Notes: generated by a model not told the origin, from the sequence alone. Numbered from the stretch's first letter, positions 1 to 10,567 are shown. The stretch: 64,000 nt of DNA from Fangia hongkongensis FSC776 = DSM 21703 (GCF_000379445.1 NZ_KB902240.1:217152-281151); one strand, 5' to 3'. Translations and numbers: made by a program.

Positions 1-209
1 TTCTCTCCTGATTGGTAAAGTGGGTAGTTTACCATGACATCAGTCCAGTAGGCATTTAGCCCTCTATGTTCAATTAAAAACTTTCCAAGTGCACTTTCTT
101 TTAACTCATTAAATATATCAAGCAAAGCACTTTCTTGACCAATGCGCGATTGAATTTCATCACACGCTTTATCAAAATTTGTATAATGTTGATGCGACAG
201 ACTTGTCAT
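1..209 (-). CDS. N-terminal part of an unidentified protein (possibly a SAM-dependent methyltransferase)
   Basis: The reading frame opens at an ATG at 209-207, preceded by a good AGGAGAG ribosome site, and stays open for 69 codons to the window edge, so the C-terminus is missing. The visible part is helical and contains the segment FLIEHRGLNAYWTD. From memory this resembles the N-terminus of a family of class I methyltransferases, but no SAM-binding motif is inside the window, so that assignment is tentative. It lies 46 bp downstream of pgeF on the same strand and may be the last gene of the tal-ispG-pgeF run. Confidence 0.6.
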   Translation of the reverse strand, partial: MTSLSHQHYTNFDKACDEIQSRIGQESALLDIFNELKESALGKFLIEHRGLNAYWTDVMVNYPLYQSGE

Positions 210-255
210 ATTTCTCTCCTAGTTACCATTATTCATTTATATCATCATAAATACG

Positions 256-978
256 TTACACTTTCATAATCGCTGTAATCTGCCTGCCTGTTTCGCCCTC
301 TTTTCGGTAGGAAAAAAAGGCCGATGTATCACAGCAAGTACACAGCTGACTATCTAATATTTCAATATTGTGCTTTTTCAAAATTTCTCTTGCCACCAAC
401 TTATAATCAAACTGATAGTGTTGCGCTCTTTTAGAGGCAATAAATGCCTTTGTATAGTTCGGTGCTTTGGCAATAAAAAGATCTCTCACCTCTTCGCCGA
501 CTTCAAAGCATTTTTGACAAATGCCAGCGCCAATGTAGGCAATAGAAGGCTTATTAAAATAATCCAGTGTATTTTCAATTACGCCAGCTAACAGTCCTCG
601 CCAACCGGCATGAATGGCAGCAACTTTTGAAGCATCTTGGCTTGCCAATAAAATAGCTAAACAATCTGCCGTTTGAACGAGACAAATCGCTTGTGCTTGA
701 GTCGTAACAACAGCATCTGCGGCAATTTGATCCGGCTTTTGATAAACCCGCTCAAAATCACAAACACTACTGCCGTGAACTTGCTTTGGCCAAGCAGTTT
801 TGGCATTTTGACAATGCTGTGAAATCAATGCGCGGTTTTGCGCAACCTGCTTTTTATCATCAGCAACATGCTTGGCAAAATTCAGCGCATCGTAAGGCGC
901 ATCTGAAAAACCACCCGTCCTTGTTGTGTAAAAGGCTTTTACACCCTTTACGCCAAGATCAATATCAACAAAAGCCAT
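256..978 (-). CDS. pgeF: PgeF/YfiH-family purine nucleoside phosphorylase / peptidoglycan editing factor
   Basis: This 240-residue protein has the family's usual length and hallmarks: TADCLAILLAS, AAIHAGWRGL and, near the C-terminus, CTCCDTSAFFSYR, which carry the conserved Cys and His metal ligands. The family was once called polyphenol oxidase (multicopper oxidoreductase, laccase domain). It is now known to act on purine nucleosides and, in E. coli, to affect which amino acid enters peptidoglycan precursors. It should be cytosolic. It follows ispG by 17 bp on the same strand and is probably co-transcribed with it. No disruption is seen. Confidence 0.9.
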   Translation of the reverse strand: MAFVDIDLGVKGVKAFYTTRTGGFSDAPYDALNFAKHVADDKKQVAQNRALISQHCQNAKTAWPKQVHGSSVCDFERVYQKPDQIAADAVVTTQAQAICLVQTADCLAILLASQDASKVAAIHAGWRGLLAGVIENTLDYFNKPSIAYIGAGICQKCFEVGEEVRDLFIAKAPNYTKAFIASKRAQHYQFDYKLVAREILKKHNIEILDSQLCTCCDTSAFFSYRKEGETGRQITAIMKV

Positions 979-995
979 CTTGTCTTATCACATTT

Positions 996-2207
996 TTATG
1001 TTTCTAACGCCTTATAGGTTCTATCAACATAGTCATTCACGATATCAATAAACTCAGAGGCAATTTCCTCTCCACGCAAGGTATGTGCTTTTTTGCCATC
1101 AATAAACACTGGCGCCACAGGCACTTCCCCTGTCCCGGGCAGTGAAATACCAATATTAGCATGCTTACTCTCACCCGGCCCATTGACCACACAGCCCATT
1201 ACCGCAACCTTCATGTTTTCAACGCCCTGATAACGGGTTTTCCAGTCATGCATTTTAACGGTTAAATGTTGATCGATTGTATCGGCTAATTCTCGGAAAA
1301 AACTGCTGGTGGTTCTACCACAACCCGGGCAAGATGACACCGTTGGCGTAAATGCGCGAAGTCCCATCGATTGCAAAATTTCACGGCATACCTTCACTTC
1401 ATTGGTTCTTGGCGCACCCGGTTCAGGGGTCAATGAGACACGAATAGTGTCTCCAATGCCTTGCTGGAGTAAAATACCAAGACTCACACTGCTTGCAACA
1501 ATACCCTTGATGCCCATGCCAGCTTCGGTTAATCCTAGATGAAGTGGATATTTACATCGCTCTGCTAATTGCTGATAAACAATTACCAAATCCTGCACTT
1601 CACTGACCTTGCAAGAGATAATAATTTTATCTTCTGACAGTCCAAGCTCCTCAGCATAGCGAGCACTTTGAAGTGCTGATTCAATCAAAGCTTTGTGCAT
1701 AATCTCACGTGCTGATAAGGGTGAGCCATTTTGGTTATTCTCATCCATTAATTTAGCTAAAAGCTCCTGATCAAGTGATCCCCAATTCACTCCAATGCGA
1801 ACCGGTTTGTTATATTGCACTGCACAGGCAATAATCTCAGCAAACTGGGTGTCTTTCTTTTTGCCAAAACCGACATTTCCAGGGTTAATTCGATATTTAT
1901 CGAGTGCCTTGGCGCACTCTGGGTAAGCCTTAAGAAGCCTATGCCCATTGTAGTGAAAATCCCCCACAAGTGGCACATGAGAGCCTTTCTCTGCCAGAGC
2001 TTGCTTGATGATAGGGACCGCCTTAGCTGCAGCTTCATCATTCACGGTTATCCGAACAATCTCACTCCCAGCGCGCTCAAGCGCCAAGATTTGATTAATC
2101 GTTTTATCAATATCAGCTGTTGCTGTATCTGTCATTGACTGAACAACAACGGGCGAACCGCCGCCGATGGTGATATTACCCACTTTTACTTTTATTGCAC
2201 TTCGCAT
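996..2207 (-). CDS. ispG: 4-hydroxy-3-methylbut-2-enyl-diphosphate synthase (IspG/GcpE)
   Basis: IspG is the iron-sulfur enzyme that converts MEcPP to HMBPP in the MEP isoprenoid pathway. At 403 residues it is the short bacterial form, with a TIM-barrel N-terminal domain and a C-terminal cluster-binding domain. The cluster ligands are visible in SCPGCGRTT and in [11 protein letters not shown]. The N-terminus contains the typical [12 protein letters not shown] segment. It starts 25 bp after tal and is followed 17 bp later by pgeF, all on the minus strand, so the three are likely one transcript. The assignment is firm. Confidence 0.97.
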   Translation of the reverse strand: MRSAIKVKVGNITIGGGSPVVVQSMTDTATADIDKTINQILALERAGSEIVRITVNDEAAAKAVPIIKQALAEKGSHVPLVGDFHYNGHRLLKAYPECAKALDKYRINPGNVGFGKKKDTQFAEIIACAVQYNKPVRIGVNWGSLDQELLAKLMDENNQNGSPLSAREIMHKALIESALQSARYAEELGLSEDKIIISCKVSEVQDLVIVYQQLAERCKYPLHLGLTEAGMGIKGIVASSVSLGILLQQGIGDTIRVSLTPEPGAPRTNEVKVCREILQSMGLRAFTPTVSSCPGCGRTTSSFFRELADTIDQHLTVKMHDWKTRYQGVENMKVAVMGCVVNGPGESKHANIGISLPGTGEVPVAPVFIDGKKAHTLRGEEIASEFIDIVNDYVDRTYKALET

Positions 2208-2232
2208 GATTATCTCTCAATAGGCCTTGGGA

Positions 2233-3195
2233 TTAATTGCCCGATATTTTATCTTCAAGCAATGCTTCAAGCTTTTCCGTATCTTCGGCAAATTTTCGAA
2301 TCCCTTCAGCAAGTTTTTCTGTTGCCATCGGACTTTGATTCATCTGCCATCTAAATTCAGTTTCTGTCATTTTTGACGTAGGGGCAGTTTGCGGTTTGAT
2401 TTTATCCCCATCCAACACTTGCTCAAGCTCACCTGTTGTTGTCTCTAATACTTTTAATAAATCAGGCGCAATGGTCAACGCATCACAACCTGCCAGCGCC
2501 GTTATTTGACCTACATGTCTGAAGCTTGCACCCATGACAACTGTTTTATAGCCGTAGGTTTTATAATATTCATAAATGGCTTTTACCGAAAGAACGCCTT
2601 GGTCTTTTTCAACTGCTGGGAAATCGCTCAGGCCATCGCTCTTTTTATACCAGTCAGTAATGCGACCAACAAATGGAGAGATAAGAAATACCCCCGCCTC
2701 AGCACAAGCAATTGCTTGGGCAATATCAAACATTAAGGTCAGATTACATAACACCCCTTCTTTCTCAAGAATCTCAGCGGCTTTAATCCCTTCCCATGTT
2801 GAGGCAATTTTAATTAGTACGCGCGAGCGGTCTATACCTGCCTCTTTGTACTTTTCAATTACTTTACGTGCAAATTTTACCGTTGCATCAGTATCAAAGG
2901 ATAGCCTTGCATCCACCTCTGTTGAAACTTTCCCCGGCACAACCTTCAAGATTTCCAAACCAAAGGCAACAGCAATATCAATCATCGCCTCAGATAAACG
3001 AGCAGCACCTTGCAAATGGGCGGATTTCGACAATGCTTCTTTGACCACAAAGTCATACTCACTCATTAACACTGCCTTTAAAAGCAGGCTTGGATTGGTG
3101 GTAGCATCTATCGGTTGATAACGCTTAATTTGTGCAAAATCCCCTGTATCGGCAACCACTTTGGTCATACTTTTAAGTGAAGCTAATTCATTCAT
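2233..3195 (-). CDS. tal: Transaldolase
   Basis: This is a TalB-type transaldolase of about 320 residues. It transfers a dihydroxyacetone unit between pentose-phosphate pathway sugars. The Schiff-base lysine lies in [12 protein letters not shown], and [12 protein letters not shown] is the conserved N-terminal strand. I chose the ATG at 3195 because AAGGG lies upstream of it. An in-frame GTG at 3207 would add four residues and cannot be excluded. It is the first gene of a minus-strand run with ispG and pgeF. A ribose-type transporter and ribokinase are transcribed divergently next door, so both sides feed pentose phosphate metabolism. Confidence 0.95.
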   Translation of the reverse strand: MNELASLKSMTKVVADTGDFAQIKRYQPIDATTNPSLLLKAVLMSEYDFVVKEALSKSAHLQGAARLSEAMIDIAVAFGLEILKVVPGKVSTEVDARLSFDTDATVKFARKVIEKYKEAGIDRSRVLIKIASTWEGIKAAEILEKEGVLCNLTLMFDIAQAIACAEAGVFLISPFVGRITDWYKKSDGLSDFPAVEKDQGVLSVKAIYEYYKTYGYKTVVMGASFRHVGQITALAGCDALTIAPDLLKVLETTTGELEQVLDGDKIKPQTAPTSKMTETEFRWQMNQSPMATEKLAEGIRKFAEDTEKLEALLEDKISGN

Positions 3196-3298
3196 AAACT
3201 TATTCACCCTTTAAACTAATTTTACTTATTGATCTAGACTTGCCACATAGCATATAATTGATCGACAATACTCTCAACCTTTATTGTAAGTTTTGATT

Positions 3299-3331
3299 TA
3301 TACCAATCACAAACCAATTTACGGTATTTAA
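3299..3331 (+). repeat. Decayed end of the 167-bp palindromic MITE
   Basis: TATACCAATCACAAACCA and the following bases to ACGGTATTTAA resemble the left end of the MITE at 18793-18959, with five or six differences over 33 bases. No second end is recognisable nearby, so this is either an old remnant or a chance resemblance. It lies in the divergent promoter region between tal and the sugar transporter gene. Confidence 0.4.
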
Positions 3332-3368
3332 AGCTCGCTTATTATAACAAACCTATTGGAGCATTTTG

Positions 3369-4379
3369 ATGTTTTTTGCACAATCTTATTCACTGGCGAT
3401 TATTTTTTGTATTATTACCATGCTTTGCTGGGGCTCATGGGCAAATATGCAAAAAGCCACAGGAAAAATTGAAAAGAAATGGGCTTTTCAATATTTCTAC
3501 TGGGATTACGCTATCGGTGTCTTACTTGTCAGCTTTATTTTAGCAATCACCCTTGGCAGTCACGGTGAGCTTGGTAGAGGATTTTTTACTGATCTCACTC
3601 AAGCGCACTTTAGCATGATCGCACTGGCTTTTATTGGTGGGATTGTGTTTAATCTTGCCAATATTCTCTTAGTGGCGGCGATTGACATTGCAGGCATGGC
3701 TGTTGCCTTTCCAGTTGCCATCGGCATTGCTCTGGTGCTTGGAGTGATTTTAAATTATATTGTTCACCCAATAGGCAGCCCTTATTTTCTATCTGTTGGT
3801 GTTGTGGCCATTGCCGTTGCCATCTTCTTAGATGCAAAAGCCTATAAAGCACTGGGGCAAAACATCTCTGATTCACAAGTTCAAAAAGGTCTTTTAATCG
3901 CCCTTATCTCAGGCATATTAATGGGCTTATTTTACTATTTTGTTGCCGCTTCCATGGCAACGAATATCGCCCATCCTGAAACAGGGAAACTCACCCCTTA
4001 TAGCGCAGGATTTATCTTTGCTCTTGGCCTTTTTATCTCCAATTTCATTATCAACACTTGGATGATGAAAAAACCTTTAAACGGAGCTGCTGTAGCACCA
4101 TCTGGGTATTTTAAAGGCAAAGCTTTAACCCATGTTTTTGGCATTATTGCCGGCATCATATGGGGACTTGGCACGGGGCTTAATTTTATTGCAGCGGGAA
4201 CAGCAGGTCCTGCTATCTCTTATGGGCTTGGACAAGGCGCAACGATGATCGCAGCACTTTGGGGTGTTCTTATCTGGCGCGAGTTTAAATCTGCACCTAA
4301 AGAAACCAACAAAGCACTCATTGCCATGTTTATCTTTTATATCATTGGCCTTTGCTTTTTAATTGCAGCAAAAGTGTAA
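3369..4379 (+). CDS. GRP-family sugar (ribose/glucose) uptake permease
   Basis: This is a 336-residue inner-membrane protein with about ten hydrophobic segments. The conserved MLCWGSWAN near the N-terminus and GIIWGLGTGLNF in the second half are typical of the glucose/ribose porter (GRP, RbsU-like) branch of the DMT superfamily. ATG 3369 is used because GGAG sits eight bases upstream; a TTG three bases earlier is less likely. A ribokinase follows after 13 bp, so ribose or deoxyribose is the most likely substrate. That is inferred from context, since the family also carries glucose and rhamnose. Confidence 0.85.
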   Translation: MFFAQSYSLAIIFCIITMLCWGSWANMQKATGKIEKKWAFQYFYWDYAIGVLLVSFILAITLGSHGELGRGFFTDLTQAHFSMIALAFIGGIVFNLANILLVAAIDIAGMAVAFPVAIGIALVLGVILNYIVHPIGSPYFLSVGVVAIAVAIFLDAKAYKALGQNISDSQVQKGLLIALISGILMGLFYYFVAASMATNIAHPETGKLTPYSAGFIFALGLFISNFIINTWMMKKPLNGAAVAPSGYFKGKALTHVFGIIAGIIWGLGTGLNFIAAGTAGPAISYGLGQGATMIAALWGVLIWREFKSAPKETNKALIAMFIFYIIGLCFLIAAKV

Positions 4380-4392
4380 ACAAGGAGCATCT

Positions 4393-5292
4393 ATGTCTGT
4401 TGTTGTTATTGGTAGCGCAAATACCGATTTAATTATTCAAACCCCTCATATCCCCGCCCCCGGTGAAACCATATTAGGCAGCGAGTACCATATTGCCTCT
4501 GGTGGTAAGGGAGCTAATCAAGCAGTTGCTGCAAAGCGACTCGGCGCCGAGGTCAGTTTTATCGCGAATATTGGTAAAGATAATTTCGGTGATGAGCTCA
4601 TTCAAAACTACCAAAATGAAGGGATAAATATCGATCATATTACTCGATCAAATGTTCACTCTGGTATTGCAATGATTCATGTGGCTGAAGATGGTGAAAA
4701 TGCCATCGCGGTTGCCTCTGGCTCTAACGCTCAGCTGTTGCCAAATGATATTCTGAGTAACGAGGCTCTCTTTAGACAATCTAACTATGTTATCTGCCAG
4801 CTTGAAACCCCGCTTGAGACAGTGCTATCTGCGGCAAAGCTTGCTAAGAAAACAGGAAATATTTTCATCCTGAACCCTGCCCCTGCTACTACATTACCCG
4901 ATGAGTTATATCCACTTATTGATATCATCAGCCCCAATGAAACCGAAGCCAAAATGCTCACAGGTATTACAGTCACCTCTGAAGAAAGTGCAAGAGAAGC
5001 CGCCCAAGTGTTTAAAGAAAAAGGTGTTAAAAACAGCATTATCACACTGGGTGAAAAAGGCGCCTTTCTCTATAATGAGGCAGGCTTCGCACTTATCCCT
5101 GCTCATAAAGTTAAAGCGCTTGATACCACAGCTGCAGGGGATACTTTTAACGGTGCTCTTGTTGCATCGCTTGCAAGTGGAAAAACGCTGTCTCAGTCTG
5201 TTGCATTTGCAAACCTTGCGGCAAGTTTATCTGTGATGAAATTGGGAGCACAGCCTTCTATTCCTTATTTGAAGGAGCTGACCTCGAGCTAG
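4393..5292 (+). CDS. rbsK: Ribokinase
   Basis: This is a 299-residue PfkB-family sugar kinase that phosphorylates ribose to ribose 5-phosphate. GSANTDLI at the N-terminus, GGKGANQAVAA (substrate binding) and DTTAAGDTFNGAL (catalytic Asp and anion hole) are all present. The start at 4393 is set by an AAGGAG site seven bases upstream; an upstream in-frame ATG at 4363 lies inside the transporter gene and has no such site. It sits 13 bp downstream of the transporter, forming a two-gene uptake-and-activation unit. Confidence 0.93.
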   Translation: MSVVVIGSANTDLIIQTPHIPAPGETILGSEYHIASGGKGANQAVAAKRLGAEVSFIANIGKDNFGDELIQNYQNEGINIDHITRSNVHSGIAMIHVAEDGENAIAVASGSNAQLLPNDILSNEALFRQSNYVICQLETPLETVLSAAKLAKKTGNIFILNPAPATTLPDELYPLIDIISPNETEAKMLTGITVTSEESAREAAQVFKEKGVKNSIITLGEKGAFLYNEAGFALIPAHKVKALDTTAAGDTFNGALVASLASGKTLSQSVAFANLAASLSVMKLGAQPSIPYLKELTSS

Positions 5293-5356
5293 CTTATTTT
5301 ATCACTGCTATAAATACGATAAGATGAATAAATCAATGATCTAACAGGATGATAAA

Positions 5357-6115
5357 ATGATGAAACGGAACGAACTACAAAACTACTTAACGGCCCTTTT
5401 AGACCCTGATGCAATAAAAGACTACTGTCCAAATGGGCTACAAATTGAAGGCAAAAATGATATTGAGCATATTGTCACAGGTGTCACTGCCAATCAGAAG
5501 TTGATTAATGCTGCAATCGAAAGAAAAGCCAATGCCATTTTAGTGCATCATGGCTATTTCTGGAAGTCTGAACCCTACCCTATTGTTGGAATGAGATACC
5601 AGCGCATCTCTCGGCTAATAAAACATGATATCAATCTTTTTGCCTATCATTTACCGCTCGATATTCACCCGACACTGGGAAATAATGTCATGCTTGCCAA
5701 GCTTCTGGGTTTAAAAGTGCTCTCAGAGTTCAATACCAATACTTCACCGAATTACGGTATACTTTGCCAGCCTCAATCATCTCTTAGTATTGATCAATTA
5801 CAAGCGCACATTCAAAGCGCGCTTAAGCGCACCCCACTTGTGATTAACCCAACGAATAAACCTATTAGCAAAATTGCAATTTGCACAGGTGGCGCGCAGG
5901 ATTTTATCGAACATGCCTATGAAGCGGGCGCTGAGGTATATATCTCAGGAGAAGCCTCAGAGCGCACCACACATTTTGCCGAAGAGCTTGGCATCAGCTA
6001 TATCGCAGCAGGACACCATGCGAGCGAGCGCTACGGCATCCAAGCACTAGGCGAGCATTTAGCACAACACTTTAATCTACAGCATACTTTTATCGATATT
6101 GATAATCCTGTTTGA
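5357..6115 (+). CDS. Nif3-like dinuclear metal centre protein (YbgI family)
   Basis: This 252-residue member of the Nif3/DUF34 family forms toroidal hexamers with a dinuclear metal site. The metal-binding pattern is visible: ILVHHGYFW near residue 65, YHLPLDIHP near 105, and the C-terminal AAGHHASERYG segment. The cellular role of the family remains unsettled (annotated as GTP cyclohydrolase I type 2 homologue). It has no insertion of the long type. Either of the two ATGs at 5357 and 5360 could be the start. It is followed by a 135-bp gap and the CRISPR-Cas locus. Confidence 0.9.
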   Translation: MMKRNELQNYLTALLDPDAIKDYCPNGLQIEGKNDIEHIVTGVTANQKLINAAIERKANAILVHHGYFWKSEPYPIVGMRYQRISRLIKHDINLFAYHLPLDIHPTLGNNVMLAKLLGLKVLSEFNTNTSPNYGILCQPQSSLSIDQLQAHIQSALKRTPLVINPTNKPISKIAICTGGAQDFIEHAYEAGAEVYISGEASERTTHFAEELGISYIAAGHHASERYGIQALGEHLAQHFNLQHTFIDIDNPV

Positions 6116-6194
6116 GTTTTATAATCTTTTTGCCCTTCTTTTACACCACTTTTACCTGTTTTACTTTTTTCCCCCATCTCAAGTGTGACAGTAC

Positions 6195-6223
6195 TTGCCA
6201 AGTAATTTTGTATTGTAAATAAT
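6195..6223 (+). promoter_or_regulatory. Candidate sigma-70 promoter for cas1-cas2-3
   Basis: A TTGCCA element at 6195-6200 is separated by 17 bp from AATAAT at 6218-6223. Transcription would start near 6230, about 20 bp before the cas1 ATG. I see no copy of the pseudo-spacer seed (described at 10568-10642) here. Confidence 0.45.
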
Positions 6224-6250
6224 TAAGTACAATTCAAGGGCGGATATCAA

Positions 6251-7210
6251 ATGGAAATACTCAATAATTTAAAAGCGATACTGCACTCCAAACGCGCTAA
6301 TATTTATTATCTTGAAAAATGTAGAGTCATGCAAAAAGATGGACGAGTATTATATTTAAGTGAGGACAAAGCCGAAAATAAATATTGGAATATTCCAATT
6401 GCCAATACCACAGTTATTTTACTCGGCACGGGAACTTCAATTACTCAAGCTGCCATGCGTATGCTTGCACAAGCAGGCGTACTGGTTGGTTTTTCAGGCG
6501 GTGGTGCAACTCCTCTTTTAATGTCAACTGAAATAGAATGGATGACACCTCAAAGTGAGTATCGCCCCACAGAGTATGTTCAAGGTTGGATGCGTTTTTG
6601 GTTTAATGAACATTGTCGTCTTGATGTTGCAAAACACTTTCAAAATTGTCGCTTAAAGTTTATTCAAAAAACATGGTCCAATAATCGAGACTTTTCAGCC
6701 TACGGGTTTGATGCTCAGAATCAAGCGCTTAATGAACTTATCATACAAACCAAAAATAAAGTTGATCATGCTGAAAATGTCACTGAGCTTCTCACCATCG
6801 AAGCTTATCTTACCAAAAAACTGTATAAATTTGCTGCAAGTAACACAAAGTATGGTCAATTTTCTCGCCAACATGATGCTCAGGATCTTGCCAATACTTT
6901 CTTAAATCATGGTAATTATTTGGCATATGGTTTAGCAGCCTCCACATTATGGGTGTTGGGCATTCCTCACGGCTTTGCAGTAATGCATGGGAAGACAAGG
7001 CGCGGCGCTCTTATTTTCGATGTTGCAGATCTTATCAAAGATGCTGTAATTTTGCCGTTAGCTTTTATTTGTGCACATGAGAAAGCGACTGAACAAGAAT
7101 TCAGACAACAGTGTCTACAGGCTTTTACTGATTATAAATGTCTTGATTTTATGTTTAATACTGTCAAGGATGTCGCGCTTAATACCGTCCATGAGGACCT
7201 ACCATCATGA
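6251..7210 (+). CDS. cas1: CRISPR-associated Cas1, type I-F
   Basis: This is the 319-residue integrase subunit of the adaptation complex, which inserts new spacers at the leader end. Metal-binding residues expected of Cas1 lie in LTIEAYLTKKLYKF (Glu), VMHGKTRRGAL (His) and FDVADLIKDA (Asp). The I-F type is shown by its cas2-3 fusion partner, which overlaps the cas1 stop by four bases (ATGA), implying coupled translation. A GGGCGG site precedes the ATG. The gene appears intact, so acquisition should be functional. Confidence 0.96.
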   Translation: MEILNNLKAILHSKRANIYYLEKCRVMQKDGRVLYLSEDKAENKYWNIPIANTTVILLGTGTSITQAAMRMLAQAGVLVGFSGGGATPLLMSTEIEWMTPQSEYRPTEYVQGWMRFWFNEHCRLDVAKHFQNCRLKFIQKTWSNNRDFSAYGFDAQNQALNELIIQTKNKVDHAENVTELLTIEAYLTKKLYKFAASNTKYGQFSRQHDAQDLANTFLNHGNYLAYGLAASTLWVLGIPHGFAVMHGKTRRGALIFDVADLIKDAVILPLAFICAHEKATEQEFRQQCLQAFTDYKCLDFMFNTVKDVALNTVHEDLPS

Positions 7211-10200
7211 TGGTTATTTTTGTGTCTGAGTGTGAGAAAAAAGCATTAAAACGCACAAGACGTGTACTTGATGCCTTTGCTAATCGCATTGGCAATAACA
7301 CTTGGCAAACAGTGATTACACAAGAAGGCTTGCTTGCAGTTCAAACACTTCTTCGGAAAACAGCCAGTAAAAATACTGCCGTCAGCTGTCATTGGATACG
7401 TAGTCGCTCAAGAAGTCAGTTTTTATGGGTGGTTGGAAACAAATCAAAATTTAATACTGAAGGGGTTGTTGCTGTTAATTCAACAAAAAAAAATCCATTT
7501 GATACTTATATTGAGAGTGACTGGCAATATTTACCCTTAATAAAAGCGCTCGTTGCGCTATCCGCTTTATTGCATGATTGGGGTAAAGCTTCTGAACTAT
7601 TTCAAAAGAAGCTTGCACCAACAAGCAAAAACAAATATAAAGCCGACCCTTTAAGGCATGAGTGGGTTTCAATCCTATTACTTAAAGCCTTAATCGGAAA
7701 TAATGACAATAGTGATAAAGCTTGGTTATCTTGCTTAAGTGATGGAGATATACCTGAAAACGAATTAAAAGAGAACATTATAAACGAGAAAAAGCCACTT
7801 TCTCAACTACCACCTGCAGCTAAACTTATTGCCTGGCTGATTGTCTCACATCATAGATTGCCTCAAACCAAAGAAGATTACCGTGGAGAGGCATCAGCAA
7901 CTATTGATAGCCTTTTAAATCGCATTACAAAAGAATGGGGATATTGCAATAACCAATATAAGCAAGAGGATAACAGGAATGAAAATGATTGTTTAAAATT
8001 TCCAGAAGGTCTTTTAACAAAATCACGTAAGTGGTTAAAGCAGCTTAAACGCTGGGCAAAAAACTTGAGCGATATGTTACCCTTGATTGACTCTGCCATG
8101 CAAGATGGTAGTTATCGCGTTATCTTACACCATGCTCGCCTGTGTTTAATGCTGGGAGATCACTATTACTCATCACAAGATGCTGCAAAAAATTGGCAAG
8201 GTGAAATAGAGTTATATGCAAATTCAGATAGAAAAACCAATGAGTATAAACAAAGATTAGATGAACATTTGCTTGGTGTTGCTGAAAATGCCTTAAGAAC
8301 AGCTCATCTTCTGCCTGCTTTCGAGCAAGAACCTCCTGTTGTTAAAAATACTCATGAGCTGAAAAAACCAAGTCCAAACGGCTATAAATGGCAAGATAAA
8401 GCAACGGAAGAAATTCATCAGTGGAAACAGCAGGTGGATATAAATAAAGTAGGTTTTTTTGCTGTTAATATGGCAAGTACTGGGTGTGGGAAAACCTTTG
8501 CAAATGCTAAAATCATGCATACATTGTCTCTTGACGGCGAGAGCTTACGCTATATTTTAGCATTAGGTTTACGAACATTGACTTTACAAACAGGTGATGA
8601 GTACCGCAAGCGTGTTAAACTAACTAAAAAAGAGCTTGCCGTGCTTATTGGTTCAAAAGCAATTGCTGAGCTGCATGCTAATAACTCATCATTTGATGAA
8701 GATAAATCCGAAGAAGAGCTGGGCTCAGAGTCCAAAGAAAGTTTATTAGATGAATATGTGGACTATGAGTGTGATCTTCCAACTGATGGGCTAACGACCG
8801 TTTTAACAACAAATAAAGCGAAACAGTTTTTATATGCCCCTGTGTTAACTTGCACTATAGACCATATTATAGCAGCAACCGAAACTAAGCGTGGTGGCCG
8901 TTATATATTACCTTCTTTGCGCTTGATGTCATCAGATTTAGTAATCGATGAGATTGATGACTTTACAGGGTCTGACTTGGTTGCCATTGGTCGATTAATA
9001 CATTTGGCAGGAATGTTGGGTCGCAAGGTAATGATTTCTTCTGCAACCATCCCACCACACTTAGCTCAAGGATACTTTAACGCCTATCAAGAAGGTTGGC
9101 AGCTTTACTGTTTGACGCGTAGTAGCGCAAAACCTTTCATCGGTTGCGCTTGGATAGATGAGAATAATACAAAAATCTCTAGCTTAACTCATTCACAAAA
9201 TAAAGGTTCTTTAATTGATTATTTAGATACGCATAATCAATTCATTAAGAAAAGAGTATTAAAGCTCAGTAAACAAATTGCGAGACGCAAGGCTGAAATT
9301 ATTGCTTGCCCTCTAAATAATGCTGAGAATTTAAAAAACTCAATAGAAAACAGAGAAACTAAAGAACGAGAATATTTTGCAAAGATAAAAGAAGCATTAA
9401 TGCTTAAACATCAACAACATCATAGTATTGATCGAGTGACAAACAAAAAAGTTTCTTTTGGCGTGGTGCGTATGGCAAATATTACCCCTTGTGTTGCTTT
9501 GACTCGATATCTATTGCAAGAGCAGTACCCAAAAAATATACAAATAAAAGCTATGGCATATCATAGCCAACAGGCTTTATTATTGCGCCATGAGCAAGAG
9601 AAGCACTTGGATACTGTGTTAACAAGAAAAGAGCAATCAAATGAGCAGCCACAAGCATTTTCTAATGCGCTCATTCGTGAGCATCTTGATTCTTGTGTAG
9701 CTCAAAATGTTATATTTATTCTGGTTGCAACGCCTGTGGAGGAAGTTGGTCGTGATCATGATTTTGATTGGGCAATTGTTGAACCATCATCATATCGCTC
9801 AATTGTTCAGTTAGCTGGCCGTGTGCTAAGGCACCGACTTAAAGAAATTGATGCGCCCAACATTGGCATAATGCAGTATAATTTTAAGGCTTTTCAAGCA
9901 AATGATAAAACAGATTGTAAATACTTCATTCAACCCGGGTATGAGAATGGTATAAACAAAGCTTTATCAACCCATGATTTAGAAAGACTCGTAGATAAGC
10001 AGATGTTAATGCATAGTATTACGGCAATCCCTAGAATACAAATTCCCCCAGTTCCAAAAGAACAGCAACTTGCTGCACTAGAGCATTACGTGACTAAAAA
10101 CATATTAGCCCAGTTTAACGCTAAAGGACCTAATACGCTTCAAGGTTATTTAACAGAAACTTGGTATTTAACAGCTTTACCACAGGTTTTACAGCCATTT

Positions 10201-10557
10201 AGACTTAGCGAGAAAAGTCAAAACTTGTTTTTAGTTTATAACGAAAATCTATCTTGCTGTTATTTCACTGAGAAGGATAAATGGGGAGAGATATTAAGCG
10301 ATATAAATAATAATCCAGTTAATCGGGAAAAAATCTTGGATATCTCTCATGCTACACTTTCTGCTGAAGCGTTGCAAAATCTATGGTTAGTTCGTGATTA
10401 TTCAAACTTGTTATCCCAATATATTGATGTCTCTGGAGCATCACTTGCAACAAGAGCAGCAGTTTCGCTACGTTACGGTGAATTAAATATAGTTAAACGG
10501 GAAAACACAAAGTATGAATACAGTGACCAACTTGGATTAGTAGAAAAGAAAGCATGA
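7207..10557 (+). CDS. cas3: Cas2-Cas3 fusion nuclease-helicase, type I-F
   Basis: At 1116 residues this is the characteristic I-F fusion. Residues 1-90 form a Cas2 domain. An HD nuclease follows (ALLHDWGKAS near 120, RHEW near 150, SHHRLP near 215). The SF2 helicase has Walker A in ASTGCGKTFA near 423, a DEID box in LVIDEIDDF near 580, motif III SSATIPP, and motif VI QLAGRVLRH near 870. The protein acts both in spacer acquisition with Cas1 and in degrading DNA bound by the Csy complex. All catalytic motifs are intact. Its 3' end would be overlapped by read-through of the minus-strand guide RNA proposed at 10568-10642. Confidence 0.96.
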   Translation: MMVIFVSECEKKALKRTRRVLDAFANRIGNNTWQTVITQEGLLAVQTLLRKTASKNTAVSCHWIRSRSRSQFLWVVGNKSKFNTEGVVAVNSTKKNPFDTYIESDWQYLPLIKALVALSALLHDWGKASELFQKKLAPTSKNKYKADPLRHEWVSILLLKALIGNNDNSDKAWLSCLSDGDIPENELKENIINEKKPLSQLPPAAKLIAWLIVSHHRLPQTKEDYRGEASATIDSLLNRITKEWGYCNNQYKQEDNRNENDCLKFPEGLLTKSRKWLKQLKRWAKNLSDMLPLIDSAMQDGSYRVILHHARLCLMLGDHYYSSQDAAKNWQGEIELYANSDRKTNEYKQRLDEHLLGVAENALRTAHLLPAFEQEPPVVKNTHELKKPSPNGYKWQDKATEEIHQWKQQVDINKVGFFAVNMASTGCGKTFANAKIMHTLSLDGESLRYILALGLRTLTLQTGDEYRKRVKLTKKELAVLIGSKAIAELHANNSSFDEDKSEEELGSESKESLLDEYVDYECDLPTDGLTTVLTTNKAKQFLYAPVLTCTIDHIIAATETKRGGRYILPSLRLMSSDLVIDEIDDFTGSDLVAIGRLIHLAGMLGRKVMISSATIPPHLAQGYFNAYQEGWQLYCLTRSSAKPFIGCAWIDENNTKISSLTHSQNKGSLIDYLDTHNQFIKKRVLKLSKQIARRKAEIIACPLNNAENLKNSIENRETKEREYFAKIKEALMLKHQQHHSIDRVTNKKVSFGVVRMANITPCVALTRYLLQEQYPKNIQIKAMAYHSQQALLLRHEQEKHLDTVLTRKEQSNEQPQAFSNALIREHLDSCVAQNVIFILVATPVEEVGRDHDFDWAIVEPSSYRSIVQLAGRVLRHRLKEIDAPNIGIMQYNFKAFQANDKTDCKYFIQPGYENGINKALSTHDLERLVDKQMLMHSITAIPRIQIPPVPKEQQLAALEHYVTKNILAQFNAKGPNTLQGYLTETWYLTALPQVLQPFRLSEKSQNLFLVYNENLSCCYFTEKDKWGEILSDINNNPVNREKILDISHATLSAEALQNLWLVRDYSNLLSQYIDVSGASLATRAAVSLRYGELNIVKRENTKYEYSDQLGLVEKKA

Positions 10558-10567
10558 GCATAATGAG